Assembly: GCA_949738465.1 (NCBI GenBank)
Contig: CATJBQ010000123.1
Location: forward strand, 1 to 38,206
DNA length: 38,206 nt
DNA from: an uncultured Lachnospiraceae bacterium
GTDB taxonomy: Bacteria; Bacillota; Clostridia; Lachnospirales; Lachnospiraceae
Direction of reading: 5' to 3'
Made by a program: the position numbers and the translations under genes. Shown one piece after another: positions 1-8,037 of the stretch (position 1 is the first letter of the stretch; every line of letters starts with the position of its first letter). The notes below the pieces were generated by a model that saw only the letters and a list, made by a program, of their open reading frames with translations, did not search any database and was not told the DNA's origin.

Positions 1-380
1 ACGGCGGCGGCGCCTTCTCCGGCAAGGACTGCACCAAGGTGGACCGTTCCGCAGCCTACGCGGCCCGTTATGTGGCGAAGAATATTGTTGCGGCCGGCCT
101 GGCTGAGAAGTGCGAGATCCAGCTTTCCTACGCTATCGGTGTGGCGCAGCCTACCTCGATCATGGTGGATGCCTTTGGCACCGGCAAGCTTTCCAATGAG
201 AAGCTGGTGGAGATCGTCCGTGAGAACTTTGACCTTCGTCCGGCCGGGATCATCAAGATGCTGGATCTGCGCAGACCGATCTACCGGCCCACGGCGGCTT
301 ATGGGCATTTTGGAAGGGATGATCTGAATCTGCCCTGGGAGGCTACCGATAAGGTGGAGGTTTTGAGGAAGTATCTGTAA
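1..380 (+). CDS. metK: S-adenosylmethionine synthetase, C-terminal part (5' end outside window)
   Basis: This is the last ~125 residues of methionine adenosyltransferase, the cytoplasmic enzyme that makes S-adenosylmethionine from methionine and ATP. The reading frame is open from base 3. It shows the conserved C-terminal sequence GGGAFSGKD followed by [12 protein letters not shown], then a [11 protein letters not shown] stretch and the terminal YGHFGR motif, all diagnostic of MetK. The ending LRKYL and length of the C-terminal domain are normal. A good intrinsic terminator follows about 40 bp after the stop, so it is the last gene of its transcript. Only the start is missing, because of the window edge. 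Confidence 0.97.
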   Translation, partial: GGGAFSGKDCTKVDRSAAYAARYVAKNIVAAGLAEKCEIQLSYAIGVAQPTSIMVDAFGTGKLSNEKLVEIVRENFDLRPAGIIKMLDLRRPIYRPTAAYGHFGRDDLNLPWEATDKVEVLRKYL

Positions 381-416
381 GGGCAACTTCTGCCATTAAT
401 CTGTCAGTTAATCGTG

Positions 417-456
417 AAAAATGGAGTCTTTCATGTTGAAAGGCTTCATTTTGTTA
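417..456 (+). terminator. Intrinsic terminator after metK
   Basis: A 16-bp stem (arms 418-433 and 437-452, with G-U pairs) and a 3-nt loop is followed by T-rich sequence. It lies directly downstream of the metK stop and fits a Rho-independent terminator. The arms begin with AAAATG and end with CATTTT. Confidence 0.8.
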
Positions 457-471
457 TAAAATTACATATAG

Positions 472-1166
472 ACAAATAAAGATGAACCTACAGAATTTGA
501 AATATTTTTCAGAACGGAAAAAGCGGAATATCGTTACATTCTTCATGTGAAGGAGGAGAATATTGTCTATGAAAGTCTTGACCGAGTGAAAATGGATACT
601 GGAAGGCGTTCGGCGCTTTTCAGAAGAGATACGGAATCAACAGAATTAAAAGGAGACTTTGGCAAATTAAAGATAAGCGAGGATCTTTCGACGACCTTCA
701 AGAACTGAGAACAGCGATAGCGAAGTCCGAAAATATAAAACACACAGTATTAAATATGATGAAAGAGATGGATTTGGATATCGAAGATTTTAGAATCGAA
801 GAAAAGGATGAAGACCGCATTGAAATATTTACAAAATATATTGTTGATGGGTATAGTGCTGAAATTACATTGTCGGAAGAATCCAGCGGAACAAAAAAAC
901 TGTTCGGGTTACTTCCGTTTATTGCAAAAAGTTTGATTTTTGGAACTACGCTTGTCATAGATGAATTGGATGCAAAGCTCCACCCGGCGTTACTGCAATA
1001 TGTAATTAAACTGTTTACAGATATGGGTATAAATAAGAAGTGCGGGCAATTAATTTTCACCTCACATGATCTGTCTACCATGAATAACGAAGTGTTCCGG
1101 AGAGATGAAATTTGGTTTGTAGCAAAGGGAAGAGGGCAGAACTCAGGATTATATTCTTTGGTTTAG
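472..1166 (+). pseudogene. Remnant of an AAA (AAA_21/OLD-like) ATP-binding protein
   Basis: Two overlapping frames together resemble the middle and C-terminal parts of an AAA_21-type ATPase of the kind often linked to phage defence. The first piece (472-708) reads DEPTEFEIFFR and then YRYILHV before a TGA. The second piece (about 690-1166, in another frame) carries a signature-like SSGTKKLF, a Walker B TTLVIDELDAKLHP and LIFTSHD. The N-terminal Walker A region is absent, and the frame breaks near 690-708. The last residues run into a TAG, after which a few family-like codons (FKNDKFR) continue, suggesting further decay. The family is recognised by motif only; the original function cannot be told. 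It is almost certainly inactive. Confidence 0.7.
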
Positions 1167-1370
1167 TTTAAGAATGATAAGTTCAGAGTGCTTAGAATTG
1201 GAAAGTATCAGAAAAATAGGAAAGATATTTTTGATATACTGATGGAGAAATGAAATCCAAAGCTGGCGATACGGTATGCAAAGCGAATATTAGGGGAGGA
1301 CAGGGGAAAACGCCTACGGAGCTTGCGCCGGGAACAAAAGTATATAAATTGGTGGAAGAATTAAAGTTTT

Positions 1371-1405
1371 CCAATCTGTCGGACTATAGACTTCCGACAG
1401 ATTGG
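1371..1405. repeat. Perfect 12-bp inverted repeat (hairpin)
   Basis: CCAATCTGTCGG at 1371-1382 and its exact reverse complement at 1394-1405 are separated by an 11-nt loop. It lies in the non-coding scar between the ATPase remnant and the sugar-binding protein remnant. A short T stretch follows, so it may be a relic terminator, but the T run is weak. Confidence 0.75.
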
Positions 1406-1410
1406 TTTGA

Positions 1411-1477
1411 ATCAAAAGCTTTGCCCTTTGCCTTTGCGAGGAACGCCGCTTTATAGTACGCATAAAGGGCTTTTGAT
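1411..1477 (+). terminator. Second hairpin, possible relic terminator
   Basis: Two nested 7-bp pairings (ATCAAAA 1411-1417 with TTTTGAT 1471-1477; GCCCTTT 1423-1429 with AAAGGGC 1464-1470) form a bulged stem around a 34-nt loop. It starts 5 bp after the previous hairpin. It could have ended the transcript of the decayed upstream gene. Apart from these hairpins I see nothing convincing in 1167-1476. Confidence 0.4.
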
Positions 1478-1950
1478 ATTCTTTAAGTGACGTTGATAAT
1501 CATTCATTCCATAAAGCTGAGGTGGCCAATCTTTTGAGATACGGCTTAGAGGGTGTCAATTATGAGTATCTGGAAGGCTCTGATAATATTATTGTTACCA
1601 ATGGTTCTTATACATCTGGATTTACTTATGCCGGTGACGAATCTATCATGCTGATTCAGTATCCAGGTGATGAGAGCTACATTGCAAACAAGCAGACTAT
1701 GGAAGAACGCGCTTTTATCTCCCCACTTTGCGGCTATATGTTTGATGACAGCAAATACCAAACGGAAGCAGCTATTATTTATGCAGCTATTTTAGAATAT
1801 CTTCCAACTCTGCAGAATGGAATGTACGCCAGTGAAGAGGAAACGCTGGCAATGATCGATGCCTTTAATAAAAAACTGGAGGCTTCTGGAATAAATGAGA
1901 TCATTGCCGCGAATCAAGAGCAGCTGGACGCATATCTTTCGGCACAATAA
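1477..1950 (+). pseudogene. C-terminal remnant of a DUF3502-type sugar ABC solute-binding protein
   Basis: The open frame after a TGA at 1474 gives about 157 residues that match the C-terminal DUF3502 domain of large extracellular sugar-binding lipoproteins common in Lachnospiraceae: EVANLLRYGLEG near the start, then SPLCGYMFD, a conserved EYLPTLQNG segment and an ending AANQEQLDAYL. Full proteins are about 500 residues with a lipoprotein signal; both the signal and roughly the first two thirds are missing here, and no ribosome binding site precedes the fragment. The natural C-terminus is intact. I treat it as a 5'-truncated pseudogene left by a deletion. The family assignment is from pattern recognition. 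Confidence 0.65.
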
Positions 1951-2014
1951 GGACACCGCAACTTTTGCAATGTATCCCACAATTTCGTCAATGGCATTTG
2001 CTGCAAAGCTTCCC

Positions 2015-2020
2015 TATAAT
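2015..2020 (+). promoter_or_regulatory. Possible -10 box for the HAD-like gene
   Basis: A perfect TATAAT lies 54 bp before the HAD-like start codon. No good -35 is seen at 16-18 bp, so this is only a candidate. Confidence 0.3.
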
Positions 2021-2073
2021 AGCAGGCATAAAAGGATTTTCTGCATGATGCAGAGCGTGAAAGAGGTGGAGCA

Positions 2074-2934
2074 ATGAAGGATTTTAAGGAGTTTCAAAGA
2101 AAGCATGAGTATCTGGTCTGTGTCGGTTCGGACGGCTGTGTTATTGACGGAATGACGGTGAAGCATCTTACCTGCTTTGGCCCGGGGATTATTGAGGTTT
2201 ATGGCCTTTGGGGGCATCAGGAGGAGCTTTTAGAGGACTGGAACCGCAGGAACCTCTATTCCCTAACCCGTGGGATCAATCGGTTTAAGGGCTTGGCACT
2301 GGAGCTGGCTTATAGCTTGGAAAAGGGGTATTTGAAGCAGGAGATTGCAGAACTGGAGGGATGGGTGCAGACCACAAAGGAGTTGTCGAATCCCAGCCTG
2401 GAGGCAAGAATTGCGGAGAATGAGCGGACGGGAAGGGATACCAAGGCCCTTCGGAAGGCTTTGGAATGGTCCAATTGGGTCAACCGTAAGATCGCGTCAC
2501 TTCCGCCGGAGAAGAAAAAGGCATTTTCGGAGGCAGGAGCCTCCCTGGTGAAAGCACGGGAGTATGCTGATGTGGTCGTAGTGTCATCTGCCAACCGGGG
2601 AGCCGTGGAGGATGAATGGCAGTATAACAGGCTGATGGATACGGTGGATGTTCTGATGACCCAGGAGTATGGCAGCAAGAAGGACTGCTTGTGCCGGCTG
2701 TTGGAGCTGGGCTATGAGCCTGACAGACTCCTGATGGTAGGGGATGCGCCGGGAGACATCGCCTCAGCGAAGGAAGCGGGTGTGCTTTATTACCCGATTG
2801 TTCCGGGAGAAGAAAATAATTCCTGGGCCCGGTTCCGGAATGAGATCCTGGAGAAGGTAGTATCCGGAGGATTCCGAAAAGGGAGCATGGAGCAGTATGC
2901 ACAGGAATATTATAAGAAGCTGGAAGGAAATTAG
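2074..2934 (+). CDS. HAD-like hydrolase family protein lacking the nucleophilic Asp
   Basis: A 286-residue cytoplasmic protein of the haloacid dehalogenase superfamily. Motif I near the N-terminus reads VCVGSDGCVID (residues 15-25). In HAD phosphatases this motif is DxD, the first Asp being the phospho-accepting nucleophile; here that place is Gly18, while the second acid, Asp20, is kept. Motif II looks like VVVSSAN (about 172-178) and motif IV like GDAPGD (about 225-230), both preserved. The start is set by a GGAG 3 bp before the ATG. The rest of the frame is intact and of normal length, so the protein is probably made. The Gly18 codon is one base from Asp (GGT versus GAT). It is either an early pseudogene or a non-catalytic binding protein. 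The substrate is unknown. Confidence 0.75.
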   Translation: MKDFKEFQRKHEYLVCVGSDGCVIDGMTVKHLTCFGPGIIEVYGLWGHQEELLEDWNRRNLYSLTRGINRFKGLALELAYSLEKGYLKQEIAELEGWVQTTKELSNPSLEARIAENERTGRDTKALRKALEWSNWVNRKIASLPPEKKKAFSEAGASLVKAREYADVVVVSSANRGAVEDEWQYNRLMDTVDVLMTQEYGSKKDCLCRLLELGYEPDRLLMVGDAPGDIASAKEAGVLYYPIVPGEENNSWARFRNEILEKVVSGGFRKGSMEQYAQEYYKKLEGN

Positions 2935-2937
2935 CCT

Positions 2938-3375
2938 TCATGGATGATGTGGCGGCAGCCGCAGACGGTAGTCTGACGGTGTGCTGCCATATTTTTGTTT
3001 AAAGATCCTGGCAAAATAATTGCTGTCGGGGATTCCCACAGAGGAACAGATCTTCTGGATGTTCCAGGTAGTATTTAACAGGTGCTGGGCTGCACGACTC
3101 AGCCGGGCGTCCCGGATATAGGAGCTTAAAGTGCTGCCGGTTTCTTTATGAAAATTGGTGGAAAGGCGATTGGGGGACAATCCGGCCTCAGCAGCAACGT
3201 CTGCCACGGAAAAATTTTCTGGCGGCGCAGGAAAATGGTCTGTTTGAAAAACATGCTTCGGAGGTGTTCTACGGCGGTAATATTCCACCGGCGCCGGATA
3301 GCAGGGAGAATGTCCGCGGCGGGCCGGACAGTAAATGTTTCTATTCCTTTTACCATGGAGAATTGGGTGTGGACG
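2938..3375 (-). pseudogene. AraC-family regulator remnant, frameshifted
   Basis: On the minus strand the last ~100 residues form an AraC/XylS double helix-turn-helix: FSVADVAAEAGLSPNRLS, then a second helix pair with SSVGIPDSNYFARIFKQKYG and the usual ending TPSDYR. Upstream, the protein continues in another frame (reading VEHLRSMFFKQTIFLRRQ) and joins at an A/T homopolymer near 3210-3218. One added base there would restore a continuous protein. The N-terminal sensing domain is missing beyond about 3375, where sulfatase sequence on the opposite strand begins. Such regulators often sit beside sugar transport and sulfatase genes in gut bacteria. Non-functional as read. Confidence 0.75.
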
Positions 3376-3394
3376 AAGAAGGAACCGGACCATT

Positions 3395-4519
3395 GACGAT
3401 GAATCGGTGGAGGAAGCGGTGCGGGTGATCCGGGATTATGAACGGGAGGAGCCGTTTTGTATTTTCCTGGGGCGGCAGTATCCCCATCCACCCTATCAGA
3501 TCGAGGAGCCGTATTTCAGCGCCATCGATAAAAAGGCCCTGCCTGGGCGGTTGATCATGGATGAAGAGGATATGGCCAAAAAGCCCAGGATTCTGCAAAA
3601 GATCCGAGAGAATCAACGGCTGGGAGATTTGACGGAGGAGGATTGGGACGGGATCCGTTCCTGCTATCTAGGAATGTGCCGGAAGGTGGATGATTATTTC
3701 AGACAGGTATGTGAGACCTTGAAGGAAAAGGGGCTCTACGAGGATACGGCAATCTTCTTTTTCAGCGCTCATGGAGATTATACGGGAGATTACGGCATTG
3801 TGGAAAAGACCCAGAATACCTTTGAAGACTGCCTGACCAATGTGCCGTTTTTGATTAAACCGCCCAAGGGATATGCGCTGCAGTCCGGAATCCGGGACAG
3901 TCTGGTGGAGCTTGTGGATTTTTATGCCACTGCCATGGAGATGTGCGGGATAACCCCCAGCCATAGCCATTTTGGAAGGAGTCTGACGGCAGTTCTGGCA
4001 GACCCGGCAAAGCACCATCGGGAGTTCGTCTGCTGTGAAGGAGGAAGGCTGGCAGGAGAAATTCATTGTGACGAAAGCAATGGAGGCAGGCCGAATCTGT
4101 ATGATCCTTATTATCCCAGGAAGTGCGCACAACTGGACGACGTGGCCCACACGAAGGCCGCCATGCTGCGTACGGACCGCTATAAATATGTGAGGCGCCT
4201 TTACGAGCTGGATGAGTTCTATGATTTGAAGGAGGATCCTGGGGAACTTCATAATGTAATTGACGATCCAAGGTATGGCCAGATTATCGGCAGGTTGCAG
4301 ATGCAGTTGCTGGACTGGTATCAAGAGACTACAGATGTAGTTCCTTATGCACAGGATGACAGGTTCAGCTTTGAGATGATCTGGAACCGGGTGAAGCTGT
4401 TGTGCCGCCCCAAGCAGGAAGCGGAAGTGAAGGAGCGTATCCGTAACGGGGAGTATATGTTCCTTTTGATGGAGGCTTTGCGGAAAGAGGCCCGGCAGGA
4501 AGAAGGGGAGCAGAATTAA
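3395..4519 (+). pseudogene. Sulfatase (alkaline phosphatase superfamily), 5'-truncated
   Basis: About 375 residues of a type I sulfatase. The frame is open from an ATG at 3335, but the first ~20 codons come from the antisense of the AraC remnant; recognisable sulfatase begins near 3395 (DDESVEEAVRVIRDY). The N-terminal part with the formylglycine-forming C/SxPxR motif and the first metal ligands is missing. In addition, the metal-binding FSDHGD motif reads FSAHGD (codon 3767-3769), so a conserved Asp is now Ala. Later features such as the TDRYKYV segment and the DLKEDPGELHNV motif typical of the C-terminal subdomain are intact. Without the active-site Cys/Ser it cannot be a sulfatase. The two lesions together support a pseudogene formed by a deletion. 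Confidence 0.85.
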
Positions 4520-4534
4520 ATTTCGGATATGTGG

Positions 4535-4563
4535 TTGTTAAGTGTAAAAATTCATGTTAGAAT
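4535..4563 (+). promoter_or_regulatory. Promoter for the TSUP exporter
   Basis: TTGTTA (4535-4540) and TAGAAT (4558-4563) are 17 bp apart, giving a start near 4570 and a leader of about 85 nt. Confidence 0.55.
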
Positions 4564-4574
4564 AAACTTAGAGA

Positions 4575-4643
4575 ATGCCCTTAAGGGCTGTATTGGCTTC
4601 TCTGGGCGTCAATCTGACAGAAATTGATGAGATCAAGGAATAA
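4575..4643 (+). CDS. Possible 22-residue leader ORF (or gene-tail remnant)
   Basis: A short frame runs from the ATG at 4575 to the TAA at 4641 and ends 11 bp before the exporter start. It would encode MPLRAVLASLG followed by VNLTEIDEIKE. There is no clear ribosome binding site, and its ATG is only a few bases from the predicted transcription start. It may be a leader peptide, the relic C-terminus of a deleted gene, or chance. Confidence 0.2.
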   Translation: MPLRAVLASLGVNLTEIDEIKE

Positions 4644-4654
4644 AGGGAACAAAA

Positions 4655-5437
4655 ATGATATATCTGTTGTTTTTTATTGTCTGTTTCGGGGCGTCGATTA
4701 TCGGCGCCCTCTGTGGCATTGGCGGCGGCGTGATTATAAAGCCCCTGCTGGACGCTACCGGGGTATTGCCGGTGGCTGCGGTGGGCTTTCTGTCAAGCTG
4801 CACGGTGCTGGCTATGACCTGCTATTCGGTGGTGCGTTCGAAGCTGTCCGGCAGCAGGGCGGTGGACGGACGTACAGCCACGCCTCTGGCCCTGGGAGCC
4901 GCTGTGGGGGGGCTCATGGGCAAAAGCTTATTTTCCTGGGTGGCGGGATTGTTTGATAATCAAAATACGGTAGGGGCGGTGCAGGCTGCCGTGCTAGCGT
5001 TTTTGACGGTGGGTACGCTACTGTATACCATAAAAAAGGACCGCTTCCATACCCGTCATCTGGAGAAAGCATTCATCTGCCTTATTGTGGGATTTCTTCT
5101 GGGAGTTCTATCTTCCTTCCTGGGAATTGGCGGAGGCCCCTTTAACCTGGTGGTCTTTTACTATTTTTTCTCTATGGATACGAAGACGGCGGCGCAGAAC
5201 TCCCTGTATGTGGTGCTGCTTTCCCAGGCGGCCAATCTGTTGATGACGGTATATGGCGGCGTGCCGGTAGTGTCTCCGTGGCTGGTGCTGGGAATGGTGG
5301 CTGCCGGAATCTGTGGAGGGATTGCGGGACGCATGATTAACAAACGTATCAGCGACAAGGTGGTGGAGCGGCTGTTTGAGATCTTGATGGCGGCGATTAT
5401 TCTGATTAATATATACAATATTTTTAAATATTTGTAA
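4655..5437 (+). CDS. TSUP (TauE/SafE) family membrane exporter
   Basis: A 260-residue integral membrane protein with the duplicated architecture of the TauE/SafE (sulfite/organosulfonate exporter) family. Each half carries the glycine-rich signature: IIGALCGIGGG near residues 12-22 and SSFLGIGGGP near 155-164. Seven or eight hydrophobic segments can be read along its length. Length and ending are normal. An AAAGGGA sequence upstream of the ATG serves as ribosome binding site. The substrate is not known; the family moves sulfite, sulfonates or other small anions. The broken sulfatase next door hints at a former sulfur context, but this is inference only. Confidence 0.85.
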   Translation: MIYLLFFIVCFGASIIGALCGIGGGVIIKPLLDATGVLPVAAVGFLSSCTVLAMTCYSVVRSKLSGSRAVDGRTATPLALGAAVGGLMGKSLFSWVAGLFDNQNTVGAVQAAVLAFLTVGTLLYTIKKDRFHTRHLEKAFICLIVGFLLGVLSSFLGIGGGPFNLVVFYYFFSMDTKTAAQNSLYVVLLSQAANLLMTVYGGVPVVSPWLVLGMVAAGICGGIAGRMINKRISDKVVERLFEILMAAIILINIYNIFKYL

Positions 5438-5438
5438 A

Positions 5439-5467
5439 TTGATTGTATAAATTGAAAAAGATATAAT
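5439..5467 (+). promoter_or_regulatory. Strong sigma-A-type promoter in front of the HEPN stub
   Basis: TTGATT (5439-5444) and a perfect TATAAT (5462-5467) with 17-bp spacing begin right after the exporter stop codon. Predicted start near 5474. Confidence 0.65.
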
Positions 5468-5545
5468 AAAAATGCAAAGAGTTATGATAGTAAAAAAACT
5501 GGTATCCTTATTATAAGAATATTGACATGAAAGGGGTTGTGCTGT

Positions 5546-5692
5546 ATGAAGGAAGAAAATTTTCTGACGTTGGCGCAGGTACGGCTGGATAGTGCCAGAG
5601 AATGTCTGAGAGAAGCAGAGACTTTACTTTTAGGAGAATTTTATAAAGGGGCAAATAACCGGGCATTTTATAAATTTTTTATAAATTTTTAG
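5546..5692 (+). pseudogene. HEPN-domain protein stub (48 residues)
   Basis: An ATG 6 bp after a GGGG-rich ribosome binding site opens a 48-codon frame. Its first ~44 residues resemble the first helices of a HEPN domain: LDSARECLREAE, then LLLGEFYKGANNRAFYKFF, where family members usually have YKGAANRSYYAIFHA. The frame then ends in AT-rich sequence at a TAG. HEPN proteins are normally over 110 residues and often pair with a MNT nucleotidyltransferase as a toxin-antitoxin unit; no partner is visible here. The catalytic RxxxxH part would lie further on and is absent. The gene keeps a good promoter and ribosome binding site but has lost its 3' half. The rest of 5438-5834 holds only the promoter and hairpin listed separately. 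Confidence 0.6.
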
Positions 5693-5715
5693 AAAATGAA
5701 CATAGGATTTTTGCG

Positions 5716-5748
5716 AAAAGCTTGCTATAATAACTTAGCAGGCTTTTT
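5716..5748 (+). promoter_or_regulatory. Extended -10 box inside a terminator-like hairpin before the kinase
   Basis: AAAAGCTTGCTA and TTAGCAGGCTTTTT (5716-5727 and 5735-5748) pair imperfectly and end in a T run, which fits a terminator for the HEPN stub. The same sequence holds TG-C-TATAAT (5723-5731), an extended -10 box that could start the kinase/regulator transcript about 100 bp before its ATG. Either or both readings are possible. Confidence 0.45.
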
Positions 5749-5834
5749 ACGTTTCCGGTTATCTGACGGATCATAGATGGAAGGGTTCTGACTGCGTAAA
5801 AAGGCGGCTGAATATCGAAGACGGGGAAAGGAAA

Positions 5835-7316
5835 ATGAAATTAAGAACAAGGCTGATTGTGTCTTTTTGTATCATTATTTTTGTTCCTGTACTGCTGGCG
5901 GGCATTACCCTGTGGGGATTTGGCAAGGTGCAGTCCAAGATCCTGTTCGAGGCCTATGATCTGAATACCAGCCCCTATGAATATATCTCCAATTCCATCC
6001 GTTTGCTGAACGGATTTACCCGGGGGATTTTTGAACAGCTACAGAAGGTGGCGGAGCGGGAGCCGGAGAAGCTGGAGGATCTGGGTTATCTGACGGAGAT
6101 CAACAACAGCTTGAAGGAGAAGTACTCGTATCTGATGGTGCGCAGAGGCAAGGAGATGGTGTTTTCCGGAGGGAAGCAGGTGGAGATCGAGCTTCCGGAA
6201 TATGATAATGTGGATGGCAGCGGGAATGCCGGCGCTTATGTGGACGGCGAGGAGCAGTGCATTATCAAGCAGATCGATTTTGAATATCCCAACGGAGACC
6301 AGGGAAGCGCCTTTCTGGTTACGACGGCGGGAGCTATGATACCGGAGATCCGGCGGATGGCGTCGGAGATTATGGTGGCCATTGCGTTGATTCTGATTTT
6401 TACGGCAGGAACGCTGGTGGCCTGGATCTATAAGGGATTTTTTAACCCCATCCGTAAGCTGCAGGTGGCGGCGGAGAATATCAAGGACGGGAATCTTGAT
6501 TTTGAGCTGGAGGTTGGGGAGAAGTGTGACGAGCTGGGCGAGCTATGCAAGAGCTTTGAGGAGATGCGGATCCGGTTAAAGGAATCGGCGGAGGAGAAGC
6601 TCAGCAACGAGGAGGAGAATAAGGTTCTGATCAGCAACATTTCCCATGACCTGAAGACGCCGATCTCGGCCATCAAGGGGTATGCGGAGGGGATTATCGA
6701 CGGGGTGGCGGACACGCCGGAGAAGATGGACAAATATGTGCGCTCGATTTATAATAAAGCCAACGAGATGAACACGCTGATCAATGAACTGACTATTTAT
6801 TCCAGGATCGATACCAACCGGATTCCCTATAATTTCAGCCGTATCAATGTGGCGGATTATTTTAATGACTGCGTGGAAGAACTGGGAATGGACTTAGAGT
6901 CCAAGAACATTGAGCTGGCTTATTTCAATTATACCGATGAGAATATCCAGATCATTGCCGATCCGGAGCAGCTACGGCGGGTGATCAACAACATTGTGGG
7001 CAATTCGGTGAAGTATCTGGACAAGGAGAAGGGATTTATCAATATCCGGGTACAGGATGCCGGCGATTTTATCCAGGTGGAGATTGAGGATAACGGCAAG
7101 GGCATTGCAGGGAAAGATCTGCCATATATCTTTGACCGGTTCTACCGCACGGATACCTCCCGCAATTCCAGCATCGGCGGCAGCGGCATCGGGCTGTCCA
7201 TTGTGAAGAAGATTATTGAGGATCATGGCGGCAGTATCTGGGCCACCAGCAAGGAATCCACCGGAACGGTGATGCATTTTGTAATTCGAAAATATCAGGA
7301 GGTGCGCAATGAGTAA
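5835..7316 (+). CDS. Two-component sensor histidine kinase (HAMP, class I HisKA)
   Basis: A 493-residue membrane kinase. It has an N-terminal transmembrane helix (about residues 7-29), an extracellular domain of about 145 residues, a second transmembrane helix (about 178-198), a HAMP linker starting near FFNPIRKL (202-209), and a HisKA dimerisation domain with the phospho-accepting His271 in SNISHDLKTP. The catalytic domain shows an N box (NNIVGNSVKY), G1 (DNGKGI), F box (FDRFYR) and G2 (GSGIGLSIV). All catalytic motifs are intact. Its last 8 bases overlap the response regulator start, so the two are translationally coupled. The signal is not known, and the extracellular domain is not one I recognise. 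Confidence 0.95.
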   Translation: MKLRTRLIVSFCIIIFVPVLLAGITLWGFGKVQSKILFEAYDLNTSPYEYISNSIRLLNGFTRGIFEQLQKVAEREPEKLEDLGYLTEINNSLKEKYSYLMVRRGKEMVFSGGKQVEIELPEYDNVDGSGNAGAYVDGEEQCIIKQIDFEYPNGDQGSAFLVTTAGAMIPEIRRMASEIMVAIALILIFTAGTLVAWIYKGFFNPIRKLQVAAENIKDGNLDFELEVGEKCDELGELCKSFEEMRIRLKESAEEKLSNEEENKVLISNISHDLKTPISAIKGYAEGIIDGVADTPEKMDKYVRSIYNKANEMNTLINELTIYSRIDTNRIPYNFSRINVADYFNDCVEELGMDLESKNIELAYFNYTDENIQIIADPEQLRRVINNIVGNSVKYLDKEKGFINIRVQDAGDFIQVEIEDNGKGIAGKDLPYIFDRFYRTDTSRNSSIGGSGIGLSIVKKIIEDHGGSIWATSKESTGTVMHFVIRKYQEVRNE

Positions 7317-7998
7317 GGTTTTGATTATAGAGGATGAGGTGGCGATTGCCGACCTGGAGAAGGATTACCTGGAGCTTTCCGGGTTTGAGGTGGAGATTGA
7401 GACCAATGGAACCACCGGTCTTGCCCGGGGACTGACAGAGGATTTTGATATGTTTATTCTGGATCTGATGTTGCCGGGGATGGATGGCTTTGAGATCTGT
7501 AAGCAGATCCGCCAGAAGAAGAATACGCCGATTCTCATGGTATCGGCCAAGAAGGATGATATTGACAAGATCCGGGGCCTGGGCCTGGGAGCGGATGATT
7601 ATATTACGAAGCCTTTTTCGCCCAGTGAGCTGGTGGCCCGGGTGAAGGCCCACCTGGCCCGGTATGAGCGGCTGATCGGCAGCAATATGGTGGAGAATGA
7701 GATCATTGAGATCCGGGGTCTTAAGATCGATAAGACGGCCCGCCGGGTGTGGGTGGGGGGAGAAGAACGTCAGTTCACCACCAAGGAGTTTGATCTGCTG
7801 ACGTTTCTGGCCCAGAATCCCAACCATGTATTTACCAAGGAGGAGCTGTTCAATAAGATCTGGGATATGGAGTCGGTGGGTGATATCGCCACGGTGACGG
7901 TCCACATCAAGAAGATCCGGGAAAAGATTGAATTCAATACGGCAAAGCCTCAGTATATCGAGACGATCTGGGGTGTGGGATACCGGTTTAAGGTGTAG
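7309..7998 (+). CDS. OmpR/PhoB-family response regulator
   Basis: A 229-residue cytoplasmic DNA-binding regulator. The receiver domain (1-120) has the acidic pair E8/D9, phosphorylation site D52 (FILDLMLPG), a switch Ser in MVSAKKDD and the invariant Lys in YITKPFSP. The C-terminal winged-helix domain (about 130-229) has TTKEFDLLTFLAQ and the typical ending IETIWGVGYRFKV. It is the partner of the kinase in front, sharing 8 bp, and an intrinsic terminator follows 9 bp after its stop. No effector gene is adjacent on the same transcript, so its targets lie elsewhere or include its own operon. Confidence 0.95.
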   Translation: MSKVLIIEDEVAIADLEKDYLELSGFEVEIETNGTTGLARGLTEDFDMFILDLMLPGMDGFEICKQIRQKKNTPILMVSAKKDDIDKIRGLGLGADDYITKPFSPSELVARVKAHLARYERLIGSNMVENEIIEIRGLKIDKTARRVWVGGEERQFTTKEFDLLTFLAQNPNHVFTKEELFNKIWDMESVGDIATVTVHIKKIREKIEFNTAKPQYIETIWGVGYRFKV

Positions 7999-8006
7999 GC
8001 ACAAAG

Positions 8007-8036
8007 GCATGGCTTCGTAGGAGGCCGTGCTTTTTT
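8007..8036 (+). terminator. Intrinsic terminator after the kinase/regulator pair
   Basis: GCATGGC (8007-8013) pairs with GCCGTGC (8024-8030) through one G-U pair and is followed by six T. Confidence 0.8.
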
Positions 8037-8037
8037 C

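Noticed and set aside
1250-1456. 68-codon frame between the two remnants
   Set aside because: It runs through both hairpins, has no ribosome binding site and resembles nothing I know.
1895-2077. 60-codon frame just before the HAD-like gene
   Set aside because: It overlaps the end of the binding-protein remnant in another frame and shows no recognisable domain.
7213-8010. 265-codon minus-strand frame opposite the response regulator
   Set aside because: Antisense shadow; the plus-strand gene has all family motifs.
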